DNA of 51,655 nt from an uncultured Pelagibacteraceae bacterium (GTDB lineage: Bacteria > Pseudomonadota > Alphaproteobacteria > Pelagibacterales > Pelagibacteraceae), in NCBI GenBank assembly GCA_902588255.1, contig CACIOK010000004.1:7501-59155 (forward strand). Direction: 5' to 3'. The notes beneath the pieces were generated by a model. That model was given only the letters and a program-made list of their open reading frames with translations. It did no database searches and was not told the origin of the DNA. The translations under genes and the position numbers were made by a program. Below, in pieces: positions 33,741 to 43,201 of the stretch. Positions within the stretch are counted from its first letter, which is position 1. Every line of letters begins with the position of its first letter.

Positions 33741-34028
33741 GTGATTGTTAAATCTAAGCTTCTAAAACAAATCTCAGATAGCTACCCAAATTTTTTAAAA
33801 AAAGATCTAGAAAAATTTTTTAACATTTTTTTAAACGAAATAAAAAATTCTTTAAAAAGAGGTGAGAGAGTTGAATTAAGAGATTTTGGCATTTGGTCAA
33901 CTAATATACAAAAACCAAGAATATCACGAAACCCTAAAACTGGGGAAAAAGTTCACACAAGAAAAAAAGTTAAAATTCACTTTAAAATGGCAAAAGAATT
34001 ATTTAATAAATTAAACAATGAAAAATAA
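33741..34028 (+). CDS. ihfB: integration host factor subunit beta (GTG start)
   Basis: HU/IHF fold, RGERVELRDFGIWSTNIQKPRISRNPKTGEKV. Confidence 0.93.
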   Translation: MIVKSKLLKQISDSYPNFLKKDLEKFFNIFLNEIKNSLKRGERVELRDFGIWSTNIQKPRISRNPKTGEKVHTRKKVKIHFKMAKELFNKLNNEK

Positions 34029-34695
34029 AAAAATTTTTATCGCATGTGATACGAAAAGTATAAAAAAAATAAAAAAAATAATTAAAAATACACAGACAAG
34101 TAAGATAAAAATTGGTTATAAATTTGGATTAGAGTTTCTAAATTCGAAAAATGGAAGAATATTTATTTCAAAATTAAAAAATAAAATTACTTTTGGGGAT
34201 TATAAGTTTTCTGATATACCTAATACTTGTTCTTCGGCCCTAAAAGCAATCAAAGATCTCAAATTTGATTATTGTACAATTCATATTAGCGCAGGATTCG
34301 ATGCTTTAAAAGCTGCAAAAAAAACATCTGGTAGAACAAAATTAGTCGGAGTAACAATATTAAGTTCATTAGACAATAAGGCGCTAAAAGAAATTGGTTT
34401 TAATAAAGAAGTTAAAAAATTAGTTCTTCATCAAGCAAAATTAGCTACTAAAGCAAAGCTTGATGCTATTGTGTGTAGTCCTCAAGAAGCAAGTATGGTT
34501 AGAAAAGTATTTAAAAAAGAAATAATTACGCCAGGTATAAGATTACTTGGGGACAAAGTTAATGACCAAAAACGTATTACGACAGCAAAAAAAGCTTTCG
34601 ATAACGGTGCAACATCTATTGTTGTTGGGCGAAGTATAACAGCCAAGGGTAATATTAAAAATAATTTGAAAAAATTAATTCAGTCTTTAAAATAA
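34018..34695 (+). CDS. pyrF: orotidine 5'-phosphate decarboxylase
   Basis: FGDYKFSDIPNT, TPGIRLLGD, IVVGRSIT. Confidence 0.93.
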   Translation: MKNKKIFIACDTKSIKKIKKIIKNTQTSKIKIGYKFGLEFLNSKNGRIFISKLKNKITFGDYKFSDIPNTCSSALKAIKDLKFDYCTIHISAGFDALKAAKKTSGRTKLVGVTILSSLDNKALKEIGFNKEVKKLVLHQAKLATKAKLDAIVCSPQEASMVRKVFKKEIITPGIRLLGDKVNDQKRITTAKKAFDNGATSIVVGRSITAKGNIKNNLKKLIQSLK

Positions 34696-34699
34696 CAGA

Positions 34700-35323
34700 A
34701 TGATTATTAAGTGTTGTGGTCTAAACCCAACAAGAGACGTCCAGGTATGCCTTGATCTAAAGGTAGATTTTCTTGGATTTATTTTTTACGAAAAGTCCCC
34801 TAGAAATATAAAAATTTCTGACTTAGATATTTTGAATAATTATAATAGAAAAAGTGCATTATTTACAGCTGTCACGGTCGATGCAGATAATCAAATGATT
34901 GACCAAATCAGTTCTAAAAATATACAATGTTTGCAACTTCATGGTTCTGAAACTAATGAGCGAATTGGAGAAATAAAAAATAGATCAAAGCTTAAAATTA
35001 TAAAAACGATACAAGTTAGAAATGAAAATGACATCATAAAATACAAAAAATATATTAATGCTGATTATATATTGTTTGATACGCCTAGTATGGAAAAATC
35101 TATAGAATTTCCATCAAACCTGATACAGAAACTTCCAATTGGAAAAAACTTTGCTCTAGCAGGATCTATATCTGAACAGAATATAGAAAATATTGCAAAA
35201 TTAGGTATAAAGTGGTGTGATTTATCTTCTAAACTTGAGTCAAAATTAGGCTATAAAGATCACACAAAAATAAAAAAATTTATGAATAAAGTAAGATTAT
35301 TGAATGAAAATACCTCCTTTTAA
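34700..35323 (+). CDS. trpF: phosphoribosylanthranilate isomerase
   Basis: KCCGLNPTRDV, DFLGFIFYEKSPR, LQLHGSET. Confidence 0.93.
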   Translation: MIIKCCGLNPTRDVQVCLDLKVDFLGFIFYEKSPRNIKISDLDILNNYNRKSALFTAVTVDADNQMIDQISSKNIQCLQLHGSETNERIGEIKNRSKLKIIKTIQVRNENDIIKYKKYINADYILFDTPSMEKSIEFPSNLIQKLPIGKNFALAGSISEQNIENIAKLGIKWCDLSSKLESKLGYKDHTKIKKFMNKVRLLNENTSF

Positions 35324-36548
35324 AGAAATAAACCCTCCAAATAAAAATGGTTATTGGGTTAATAAAAAAAATGGTCAAGTATATGGTGGCGCCTACATCA
35401 GTCCACTTCTTATTCCAAATCTTGAAAGAGTAGAAAAAGGTTTTAAAAAAGCTTTAAAAGATAAAAAATTCATAAAAGGTCTTGAAGAACAATTATTAAA
35501 TTATATTGGTGTAAATACACCTATACTATTCAGTGAAGAGTTGACCGACCTAGCAGGAGGAAAGAATAAAATTGGAAAAATATTTTTAAAGCGAACAGAT
35601 TTACACCATGATAGTAGTCATAAACCCGTAAATGCTTTTAGTAGCTGTTATTTTGCTAAACATATTCTAAAAGTAAAGCGAATTATAACTGAAACCGGCG
35701 CATCAATGAATGCAAGGGCTGTAGCAGCAGCATGTGCAAAACTTGGTTTGGAATGCGAAGTACACATCGGTGCGGTAGATGAAGAAAAAGTCAATTTAAA
35801 TCGAAACATAACAGAATTATACGGTGCCAAAATTGTTGTAGTTCATGATTCAACAAAAACATTGCTGCCTGCAATGGCGTCTGCATTAAGAAGTTGGCAA
35901 AGTTCTCCGGACTCTATGTATGTTGTTGGAAGCGTAGCAGGACCACATCCTTATCCTCAGATGGTAAGAACTTGGGCAAGTATAATTGGTAGAATTGCTA
36001 AAAAACAATTTAAACAAATTACTGGAGGTGTTCCTTCAACTTTATTTGCGGTATGCGGAGGTGGATCCAATTTAATGTCGATGGCATACCCGCTACTAAA
36101 AGAAAGAACGAAGATTTTTGCTGTAGAGTCTGGAGGAGATGGAATTAAAACAGGAAGGCACGGTGCTACTATACTTGGTGGAGGCAAAATGGGAATTTTA
36201 CTTGGCATGAAGTCTAAAGTAGTGATGCATTCGTCTCAGATAGCTGAAAGTATTACTGAAGCCTCTGGGCTTGATTTCGCAAGTTGTGGACCTGAGGTAG
36301 CATATTTACATGATATTGGAAGAATTAAATTCTTGTCCTCAACAGATCTTGAAGCAAAAAAAACTTTTTTAATGTGTTCTAAGAAACTTGGAATTTTACC
36401 TGCAATTGAAGCTTGTTATGTAATTCATTCGGCCTTAAAAGAAATAAAAAAGCGAAAAAACCCAAGAGAAAATCATTTAATCCACTTATGTGGTTCAGGG
36501 GAATCTAATGTTACAAGAATGTTAAAATTTAAGAGAGAAAATGAATAA
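35304..36548 (+). CDS. trpB: tryptophan synthase beta subunit
   Basis: KRTDLHHDSSHKPVNAF, CGGGSNLMSM, HLCGSGES; divergent at the canonical HTGAHKIN motif. Confidence 0.93.
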   Translation: MKIPPFKEINPPNKNGYWVNKKNGQVYGGAYISPLLIPNLERVEKGFKKALKDKKFIKGLEEQLLNYIGVNTPILFSEELTDLAGGKNKIGKIFLKRTDLHHDSSHKPVNAFSSCYFAKHILKVKRIITETGASMNARAVAAACAKLGLECEVHIGAVDEEKVNLNRNITELYGAKIVVVHDSTKTLLPAMASALRSWQSSPDSMYVVGSVAGPHPYPQMVRTWASIIGRIAKKQFKQITGGVPSTLFAVCGGGSNLMSMAYPLLKERTKIFAVESGGDGIKTGRHGATILGGGKMGILLGMKSKVVMHSSQIAESITEASGLDFASCGPEVAYLHDIGRIKFLSSTDLEAKKTFLMCSKKLGILPAIEACYVIHSALKEIKKRKNPRENHLIHLCGSGESNVTRMLKFKRENE

Positions 36549-37350
36549 CGATTTAAAAAAAATATTTGATAAAGCAAAACTAGAAAAAAGAAGCTGCTTA
36601 ATTGGTTTTGTAACTGGAATAGATCCAGACTATAAAACTTCTAAAAAAATATTAATAGAAATGTCAAAGTACTGCGATGCGATAGAAGTAGGAAATCCAT
36701 TCAATACTAGCACAAGTGACTCATCAATTATAATGGATGCTAATACTAGGGCATTAAATTCTGGAGCAAATACTGGAAAAATTTTTAAACTTATAAAAGA
36801 AGTAAAATCTGAAATAAGAAAAGATATACCTTTTATAATTATGGGATATTTAAATCCAATTTATATCTACTCAATCAAAAAATTTGCAAAGAGTTGTAAA
36901 GATTCTAAGGTAAGTGGTTGTATTGTTGTTGATAGTAATAATAATGCTCCGGAGGATAAGGAAATTTTTACCTCACTTTCAAAAGTGAATGTATCTTATA
37001 TAAAATTAATCGCTCCAACTAATGGTGTTTCTTATATAAAAAAAAGTTTACTTAGATGTAGTTCTTTTCTCTATGTAGTGAGTATCGCGGGCACAACAGG
37101 TTCAAAGCAGGTAAACTTAAAAAATGTAAAAAAATCTATACAATTAGTTAGAAAAGTTTCAAAAATACCAATTGGAGTAGGATTTGGTATTAAAACTAAA
37201 GAGGATGTTTCAAAGGTTTCAAAAGTTGCAGATGCTGTAATAGTTGGTTCGGGTATTGTTGATATTATTGGTAAAAATACTAAAAATCATAATTTAACCA
37301 AAAAGATTGGTTCTTATCTGAAAAATTTAAAAAAAGGACTTAAAAAATAA
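36541..37350 (+). CDS. trpA: tryptophan synthase alpha subunit
   Basis: IEVGNPF..., YVVSIAGTTGSKQ; operon position. Confidence 0.9.
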   Translation: MNNDLKKIFDKAKLEKRSCLIGFVTGIDPDYKTSKKILIEMSKYCDAIEVGNPFNTSTSDSSIIMDANTRALNSGANTGKIFKLIKEVKSEIRKDIPFIIMGYLNPIYIYSIKKFAKSCKDSKVSGCIVVDSNNNAPEDKEIFTSLSKVNVSYIKLIAPTNGVSYIKKSLLRCSSFLYVVSIAGTTGSKQVNLKNVKKSIQLVRKVSKIPIGVGFGIKTKEDVSKVSKVADAVIVGSGIVDIIGKNTKNHNLTKKIGSYLKNLKKGLKK

Positions 37351-38292
37351 ATGAATTGGATCAGTAAAATTTTAAAAGTTGGTGAAAAAATAAAAACTAA
37401 TATTCAAAAAAAATTTCCAACTAAAAAACAACAATCTGAATCGAAATGGATTTCTTGTTGTTCAGAATATCCTAATTTAAAATCTGAAATTTTTAATGAA
37501 GAGCAACTTAATACCTGTCCTAGATGCGACAGGCATTATCCTTTCACACCTAGAGAACGGTTTAATCATTTTTTTGGCAAAAATAATTATGAAATATTAG
37601 ATACTCCACGTCCACCCGACAACCCTATTGATTGGCCTGATAAAATTTATGAAAAAAAATTAAAAAAAGCTAGAGAATTAACCGGGCATCATTGTGCTGT
37701 TATGGTTGCTCAAGGAAAAAGAGATGGGATAAAAATAACTTCATTCGCGATTGACAGCCGGTTCATTGGAGGATCTATTAATAATTCTTCCGGTGAAGCG
37801 ATTGTCAGTTGCTTTGCAAAAGCATTGGAAGATAAAACTCCTGTTTTGGGATGGAGTGAAGGTGGTGGACAGGCTATGTATCAATCAGGCATAGCATTAC
37901 AATTTATGGTAAAAACAGTTTTAGCAGCAAATACTTTCAAAAAAGAAAGTGGACAACCTTATATTAATATTTATACCAATAAAGTTTATGGAGGGATCAC
38001 AGCTTCTTTTGCGGCACCCTCTTTATCAGATATTGCTTTTTCGGAACCAAAAGGAACAATGATAGGATTTGCTGGACAAGCGATTGTGCGTAATCAAACT
38101 CGTGAAGAACTTAATTCTGATTTTCAAACCTCATCTCGAATGCTTGAGGTAGGTTTCGTTGATGCTATATTTCACAGAAAAGAAATTAATGATAAAATTA
38201 TGAATATCCTTAAGATATTGCTCCATAAAAAAAATAATGAATTTGAAGCTACAGACAATAATACAAAAATTAGAGAAAAAATTTCCGCGTAA
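37351..38292 (+). CDS. accD: acetyl-CoA carboxylase carboxyltransferase subunit beta
   Basis: CPRCDRHYPFTPRERF, SEGGGQAMYQS, PKGTMIGFAGQAIVRN. Confidence 0.93.
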   Translation: MNWISKILKVGEKIKTNIQKKFPTKKQQSESKWISCCSEYPNLKSEIFNEEQLNTCPRCDRHYPFTPRERFNHFFGKNNYEILDTPRPPDNPIDWPDKIYEKKLKKARELTGHHCAVMVAQGKRDGIKITSFAIDSRFIGGSINNSSGEAIVSCFAKALEDKTPVLGWSEGGGQAMYQSGIALQFMVKTVLAANTFKKESGQPYINIYTNKVYGGITASFAAPSLSDIAFSEPKGTMIGFAGQAIVRNQTREELNSDFQTSSRMLEVGFVDAIFHRKEINDKIMNILKILLHKKNNEFEATDNNTKIREKISA

Positions 38293-39511
38293 AATTGATT
38301 TAACTTTAGAACGTCAGCTTAAAATCCTTAAAAAACTTGGGAATCCACAAGATAAATTAGAACAAGTAATTTCAGTAGTCGGTACAAATTCAAAATTTAG
38401 TATTATACATACAATTTTTTCAATCTTAAAAGAATCGGATTATAAATGTAACTTATTTGTTTCTCCACATGTGCAAAGTTACTCGGAACGATTTATATTT
38501 AATAATGAGGAAATAGATGAAGAAAGTTTAGTAGATTTACTTGAAGATATAGAAAAAATTGTTGGAGAAGATAGTTGTACATTGTTTGAGGCACTTACAT
38601 GTGCTCACCTGAAATTTGCTGAAAATTATTCTAACAATATATCAATTTATGAAGCAGGAATGTTTCATTTTGCAGACTCAACTAATGTATTTAAAAAAAA
38701 CATTGCTAGTATACTGGGAACCTTTTCTTTGGATCATGTCCAATGGCTAAAAAATAAAACTATAGATGGGGTAATTTTTGAAAAAACTGCTAAATTATTA
38801 AATTCAAAAATATTCTTAAATAAACAAGAAAATAATGAAATTTTCAAAAAAGTTGAAAAAGCTTTATTAAAAAATAAGTCTGAAAAATATTTTTTTGGAA
38901 GAGATTTTAATATTTTAAAAGCAGAAAATAATTTTATTAAATATCAAGATGAGTTTGGTGAAATTATTTTGCCTAAACCTAAAAAAGTTTTAGGTGATCA
39001 TCAGCTATATAATATAAGCACCTCTATAGTGGCTTGTAGAAAGTTATTTAACATAAAAGATGAAGATATAAAAACAGCTATAAGTCAATTAAAGATTAAA
39101 GCTAGACTTGAGGAAATACATTCTGGAAAATTAAAGGACCTAGTTGGAAAAAACCGTTTAGTAATTGACTCTGGACACAATGTTGGTGCAGGTTTAGTTA
39201 TAGCGGATTGGATTAAATCTCAACAGGCAGATGTCCAAATAATATGTGGGATGATGCAAGATAAGTCTCATAGAGAATTTATAAATTTATTTAAGGATAT
39301 AGTTAAATCTATTACTTTAATTGACATCCCTAATCAAACTGGTTCGATAACTAAAGAAAATTTTAAAAATAAATTAAATGGAATAAATAAAGAAATTTAT
39401 TTATCTAATAGTATTCAAGAAAGCATCAAATCTGTTTCACAAAATGAAAACTCTATTTGTCTTATTGTTGGATCAATTTATTTAGCAGGCGAAGTTTTAA
39501 ATTTAAATTAA
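38237..39511 (+). CDS. folC: folylpolyglutamate/dihydrofolate synthase-like protein
   Basis: SVVGTNSKFS..., SPHVQSYSERF, DSGHNVGAG; overlaps accD by 56 nt. Confidence 0.88.
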   Translation: MNLKLQTIIQKLEKKFPRKIDLTLERQLKILKKLGNPQDKLEQVISVVGTNSKFSIIHTIFSILKESDYKCNLFVSPHVQSYSERFIFNNEEIDEESLVDLLEDIEKIVGEDSCTLFEALTCAHLKFAENYSNNISIYEAGMFHFADSTNVFKKNIASILGTFSLDHVQWLKNKTIDGVIFEKTAKLLNSKIFLNKQENNEIFKKVEKALLKNKSEKYFFGRDFNILKAENNFIKYQDEFGEIILPKPKKVLGDHQLYNISTSIVACRKLFNIKDEDIKTAISQLKIKARLEEIHSGKLKDLVGKNRLVIDSGHNVGAGLVIADWIKSQQADVQIICGMMQDKSHREFINLFKDIVKSITLIDIPNQTGSITKENFKNKLNGINKEIYLSNSIQESIKSVSQNENSICLIVGSIYLAGEVLNLN

Positions 39512-39883
39512 GAATTGTTTGATTTAACCCAGGCAATAAAATCACTTTCAGTTGTCATGCCGATTTTAGATGAAAGAACTTTTCCAGATCGCACATAAAA
39601 ACATGATGGAATTCCACGAACCATAAATTCAGATCTTATTCCGGCATTAGGATGTTGATCTATATCTAAAACTACAAAATCAATTTTAGACATTTCTGGC
39701 ATGTCAGAAATTTTAGAAACAATTGGAGAAAGTGTTTTACATGGACCTTTTAAAAATTTCCCCCTAACAAAAGTTAGGGGGTAATTAACCACACCATTCG
39801 GCCGTAAATCTACAAATTACGTCCTTGGTATTTTTCATCACCCTTTCTTCAAAATTTTCATCAGTTATATTGTGAACTGTCAT
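39508..39883 (-). CDS. trxA: thioredoxin, coding sequence interrupted by a 43-nt hairpin-containing insert inside the WCGPC motif
   Basis: MTVHNITDENFEERVMKNTKDVICRFTAEWCG (39883-39788) then TAA; protein resumes PCKTLSPIVSKISDMPEM... (39744-39508). Joined length 110 aa. Confidence 0.85.
39745..39790 (-). other. intervening hairpin element in trxA: GGT|TAATTA CCCCCTAAC TTTT GTTAGGGGG AAATTTTTAAAA|GGT
   Basis: Flanked by identical GGT Gly codons; stop TAA directly after the upstream GGT; perfect 9-bp stem with 4-nt loop (39760-39768/39773-39781). Confidence 0.8.
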
Positions 39884-39968
39884 TTATGATTTTTATATTC
39901 AATAAAATTATTTAATCAATGGGGAAAATTTACACTTTTAAAATAATTCACATCTAATAATTAAATAA

Positions 39969-41162
39969 CTAATTTAAATCTTTGTTTTCTTTTGCTTCAT
40001 TTTCCTCAAACTTAAGCAATTTGTCCTCTAATTCACTAGTTTTTGGAATAGGGTTTTTTGGATTTATGCCCTGTTCTTGTAATTTTTCAATTCTTTGTTC
40101 TAAACTTCCTTGGCCCTGCCAAGTCCCTTTAATGACATTTTGTAAATTTTTACCATGTGCATTGAAACTGGTCATTGTTTTTATAAGACTTGCTTTTACA
40201 AGTGAGTACTTGTCCATAAGATTGCTAGCTGTATCAGTAATCATTTTTACACCTTTTATTTGTTTTTCTTTATCCTGAATAGTTTGAACAATAGAAATTA
40301 TAGCTAACAAATTTTTAGGTCCCACTAGTAGTATATTTTTTTTATAAGCATACTCGTAAAGATCTGGAAAATGCTCTAGGGCAGATAAATAAGACGCTTC
40401 GTGGCACATATACATAATTACTTTTTGAAAAACTTTTTTCTTTATATTTTTCATGTATTCTTTTTTGGAAAGGCTATCGATATGTTTTTTGACAGCTAAA
40501 GCATGTTTTTTAAACTGCTCATCTTTTTCTTGGTCAGTTTTAGCATAAACAAATTTTTTCCAATTATCTAATGATACTTTCGAGTCACAAACAATATGAT
40601 TATCATCGATTAAATTTATATAGATATCTGGATTACCACTTTCTACAGTATCTTCATCTAGATTATGAACTTGCTCTTCTTTTTGCTTAGTATAATCAAT
40701 TCCTTTTTTGAAACCATGAAACTGTAAAGATTGCTCTAAGAATTTTTCTCCAAAATTTCCTTGATATTTTGCATTACCTGTAAGCTTATCAATAAAGTCC
40801 TGCTGCTTTTGTATCATGTTAGATTTATCTTTCGTATCAGTAGTTACAGCGGTTTTCCAAGCCTCAACATTTTTTAATGTTGAAAGAGTTATTTTTGAAC
40901 TTTCTCTCTCAGTTTTAAGTGTATTTTGTATGTTTTGTTTTATTTCTTCCATACTTGAAATTTTTTCTTTAAGTAAATTAATTTCGTTGTCACTTTCAAG
41001 TTTTACTCGTTCAATTTCATGATCTTTATCTTTTATTTCATCTTCCTTCAATCTTAGAGCTTCGTTTTCACTAGAGCTATCTTTCTTGTAAAAAAACTTT
41101 ATATAAAATATCCACAAAACAGACGTTACTAATGCTGTGATTAAAATTGTAATAATATTCAT
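39969..41162 (-). CDS. rmuC: DNA recombination protein RmuC
   Basis: N-terminal TM plus coiled coil, GNFGEKFLEQSL, NPDIYINLIDDNHIVCDSKVSL. Confidence 0.9.
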   Translation of the reverse strand: MNIITILITALVTSVLWIFYIKFFYKKDSSSENEALRLKEDEIKDKDHEIERVKLESDNEINLLKEKISSMEEIKQNIQNTLKTERESSKITLSTLKNVEAWKTAVTTDTKDKSNMIQKQQDFIDKLTGNAKYQGNFGEKFLEQSLQFHGFKKGIDYTKQKEEQVHNLDEDTVESGNPDIYINLIDDNHIVCDSKVSLDNWKKFVYAKTDQEKDEQFKKHALAVKKHIDSLSKKEYMKNIKKKVFQKVIMYMCHEASYLSALEHFPDLYEYAYKKNILLVGPKNLLAIISIVQTIQDKEKQIKGVKMITDTASNLMDKYSLVKASLIKTMTSFNAHGKNLQNVIKGTWQGQGSLEQRIEKLQEQGINPKNPIPKTSELEDKLLKFEENEAKENKDLN

Positions 41163-41175
41163 TTATTGATTCCGT

Positions 41176-41559
41176 TTATTGTATAGTATGATTTTCTGCG
41201 TCAGTTTTCAACTCAGGAAAGTTTTCTTTATGATATTCAGCTAGATTTTTTATCACCTCATTTGATGAAGCATCGTTAGCTTGTTTAAATAGTCCATAAG
41301 AAACGTTAAGGATTGTTCTTTGTTTTAAATGAAACAAAAAATGATAGTATGCAAAATCAGCACTAAGCTTTGATTCAACAACAAATGTATCAATCTCATC
41401 ACAGATTTTCCTTGCAAATTCATTGGTTCTTTTTCTTTCCTGCTCTTCTACACTTAATACTGGTTCAGCAGCTTCTATAGGTTTAACGCCTCTTCTTAAC
41501 GGAACAACATTTGATGCTTTTTTATTTTTCTGCTTACCTATTTTTTTAATTTTTGGCAT
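41176..41559 (-). CDS. hypothetical protein (likely start MPKIKK; longer ORF to 41604)
   Basis: ORF in island, basic N-terminus. Confidence 0.6.
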   Translation of the reverse strand: MPKIKKIGKQKNKKASNVVPLRRGVKPIEAAEPVLSVEEQERKRTNEFARKICDEIDTFVVESKLSADFAYYHFLFHLKQRTILNVSYGLFKQANDASSNEVIKNLAEYHKENFPELKTDAENHTIQ

Positions 41560-41863
41560 TATTTTTTCTCCTATTATTGATTTGTGGGTTGTTATACTTA
41601 TCAATTTCTTGTCTTATAACTTCAATCTCTTTCAAAGTTTTATTGTATTCAGAGTATTGTTTAATTTTGGACAAGAAACTCAGTGTATTACTGGGTAAAT
41701 TAATTAGTTTATAAATTAGATAAATTATTAAGTTTTTGCTAAATGTTTCTTTTTCAGCTTTTTCTCTTAATTCTCTAAATCTAAAAAATATTTCTATTTC
41801 TCTAATCCATTCTTGTCTTCGAGAAAGACAATCACTTAGAACGTAATAATATTTATCTTTCAT
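41546..41863 (-). CDS. hypothetical protein
   Basis: ORF, charged helical sequence; overlaps preceding gene. Confidence 0.5.
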   Translation of the reverse strand: MKDKYYYVLSDCLSRRQEWIREIEIFFRFRELREKAEKETFSKNLIIYLIYKLINLPSNTLSFLSKIKQYSEYNKTLKEIEVIRQEIDKYNNPQINNRRKNNAKN

Positions 41864-41976
41864 TTATTCCCTTTAAAATTGAAAGCCAGACCCTTACAGA
41901 AAGGAGTCAGAAAGAAAGGAAAAGAGCCTGACATTTCAATTAATATTAACATTATCATAACAATAACACATATAAT

Positions 41977-41993
41977 TACTGTTGTCAACAGTA
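41977..41993. promoter_or_regulatory. perfect operator-like palindrome TACTGTTG-T-CAACAGTA upstream of S24-like regulator
   Basis: 17-bp inverted repeat with 8-bp arms between divergent island genes. Confidence 0.6.
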
Positions 41994-42055
41994 AAAATAT
42001 TGCTTTACAAATTATTTTTACTTCTTTATAAAGTATATATAAAGAATCAATAAAA

Positions 42056-43201
42056 ATGACAATTAACAACGATTATAACCGAAAATTGCTGCTAGATTTA
42101 CTTAAACTATCTAAACTCAGCAAAAGACAATGTAGTTTTTTGCTAAATAAACATGAAAAGTCCTTAGATACTTATATTTATAAATTTGATGGTTTGGCAT
42201 TTCCTCCTAGCTTTGCTTACTTCTTTTTGAGCTCAATATGCGACACATCTCTACCGCTTTACGAAAGCCCTAATAAACCTGATTTTACTGATGGCAAAGG
42301 ATCTGTTCGAATAAAAAAATACAATTATTTTAAGAGAATTGATCATGTAGAAAAAAAAGAGTTTTTTGATCTTTTAAAAAAATGCAAAGACTTAGATATT
42401 AAAAGAAAATTGATTATACCTTGTGTTGAATATCACTGCCTTTTATTAATGAAATTATCTAACTCAGAATTTATTCATGACGAAAGTAATCTGTTGGAAG
42501 AATATATTAATCAAACCGTGCCTGAGGCCCAAGAATTTTTAAATGAATATCCTAATTTAGAGGATCCACATAATAGATCTATTGCAATTGAAAATGCACA
42601 CAGACATGTTCAGGCGCTTTCTTTAATAAGATCTATAAAAAACTTTTTTCCAGTTGTTGAAAAATTGAGAAAAAAATATATGCCAAATTTTGTTGCTCCA
42701 AATGAAACTTTTAAATTACCCGTTCTTAATTCAAGTGAAAAAATATTATTTTCGAAAGATTTTGTAAAAAGAAATTTGAATCTAAAAAAATATAATGATT
42801 TAGTTTTAATAAATGTTGGGGAAGATAATATGCAAGGTACTATAAATAAAGGTGATCTTGCATTAATAATTAAATTTGAAAAGAAAAATCGACCTATTTT
42901 TGAAAATGGAGTTTTTGCAATAAATTTAGATGGTAAAATTGTTATTCGAAGATTACAATTTTTACAATTTTCAAAAAGGACATTGGTACATATTATTTCA
43001 GATAATAAAAAATATATTGATGAACAAGTTTCATTAGAAGAATTAAAAGTATTTGGAGAGGTAGTTTGGAAATCTAGCAGCTTTCAAGATATTTACTTTC
43101 TTAAACATGAAGATGATATTCCTAATTTATTTTCTTCTGAAGAAGACATTGAGATACCAAAATTTCTAGAAGCAAAAAAAATAAAGAAAGAAATAGCTTA
43201 A
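42056..43201 (+). CDS. LexA/CI-like (S24 peptidase-fold) regulator, apparently lacking catalytic residues
   Basis: C-terminal ...LINVGEDNMQGTINKGDLALIIKF...GVFAINLDGKIVIRRLQ resembles S24 fold (G-D-S-M / V-K-R-L) with substitutions. Confidence 0.7.
   Translation: MTINNDYNRKLLLDLLKLSKLSKRQCSFLLNKHEKSLDTYIYKFDGLAFPPSFAYFFLSSICDTSLPLYESPNKPDFTDGKGSVRIKKYNYFKRIDHVEKKEFFDLLKKCKDLDIKRKLIIPCVEYHCLLLMKLSNSEFIHDESNLLEEYINQTVPEAQEFLNEYPNLEDPHNRSIAIENAHRHVQALSLIRSIKNFFPVVEKLRKKYMPNFVAPNETFKLPVLNSSEKILFSKDFVKRNLNLKKYNDLVLINVGEDNMQGTINKGDLALIIKFEKKNRPIFENGVFAINLDGKIVIRRLQFLQFSKRTLVHIISDNKKYIDEQVSLEELKVFGEVVWKSSSFQDIYFLKHEDDIPNLFSSEEDIEIPKFLEAKKIKKEIA

Noticed and set aside
39508-39792. ORF-track thioredoxin start (GTG read as M, MVNYPLTFVRGKFLKGPCK)
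   Set aside because: This reads the hairpin insert as coding; the true N-terminus with WCG lies upstream in another frame (39788-39883)
39508-39883. Simple pseudogene explanation for trxA
   Set aside because: Not excluded, but disfavoured: flanking codons are intact, the junction is seamless at duplicated GGT codons, and infA carries a related insert
41860-42069. 69-aa hydrophobic minus-strand ORF
   Set aside because: Covers the divergent regulatory region with the 17-bp palindrome and overlaps the regulator start; probably spurious, though a small membrane protein cannot be excluded
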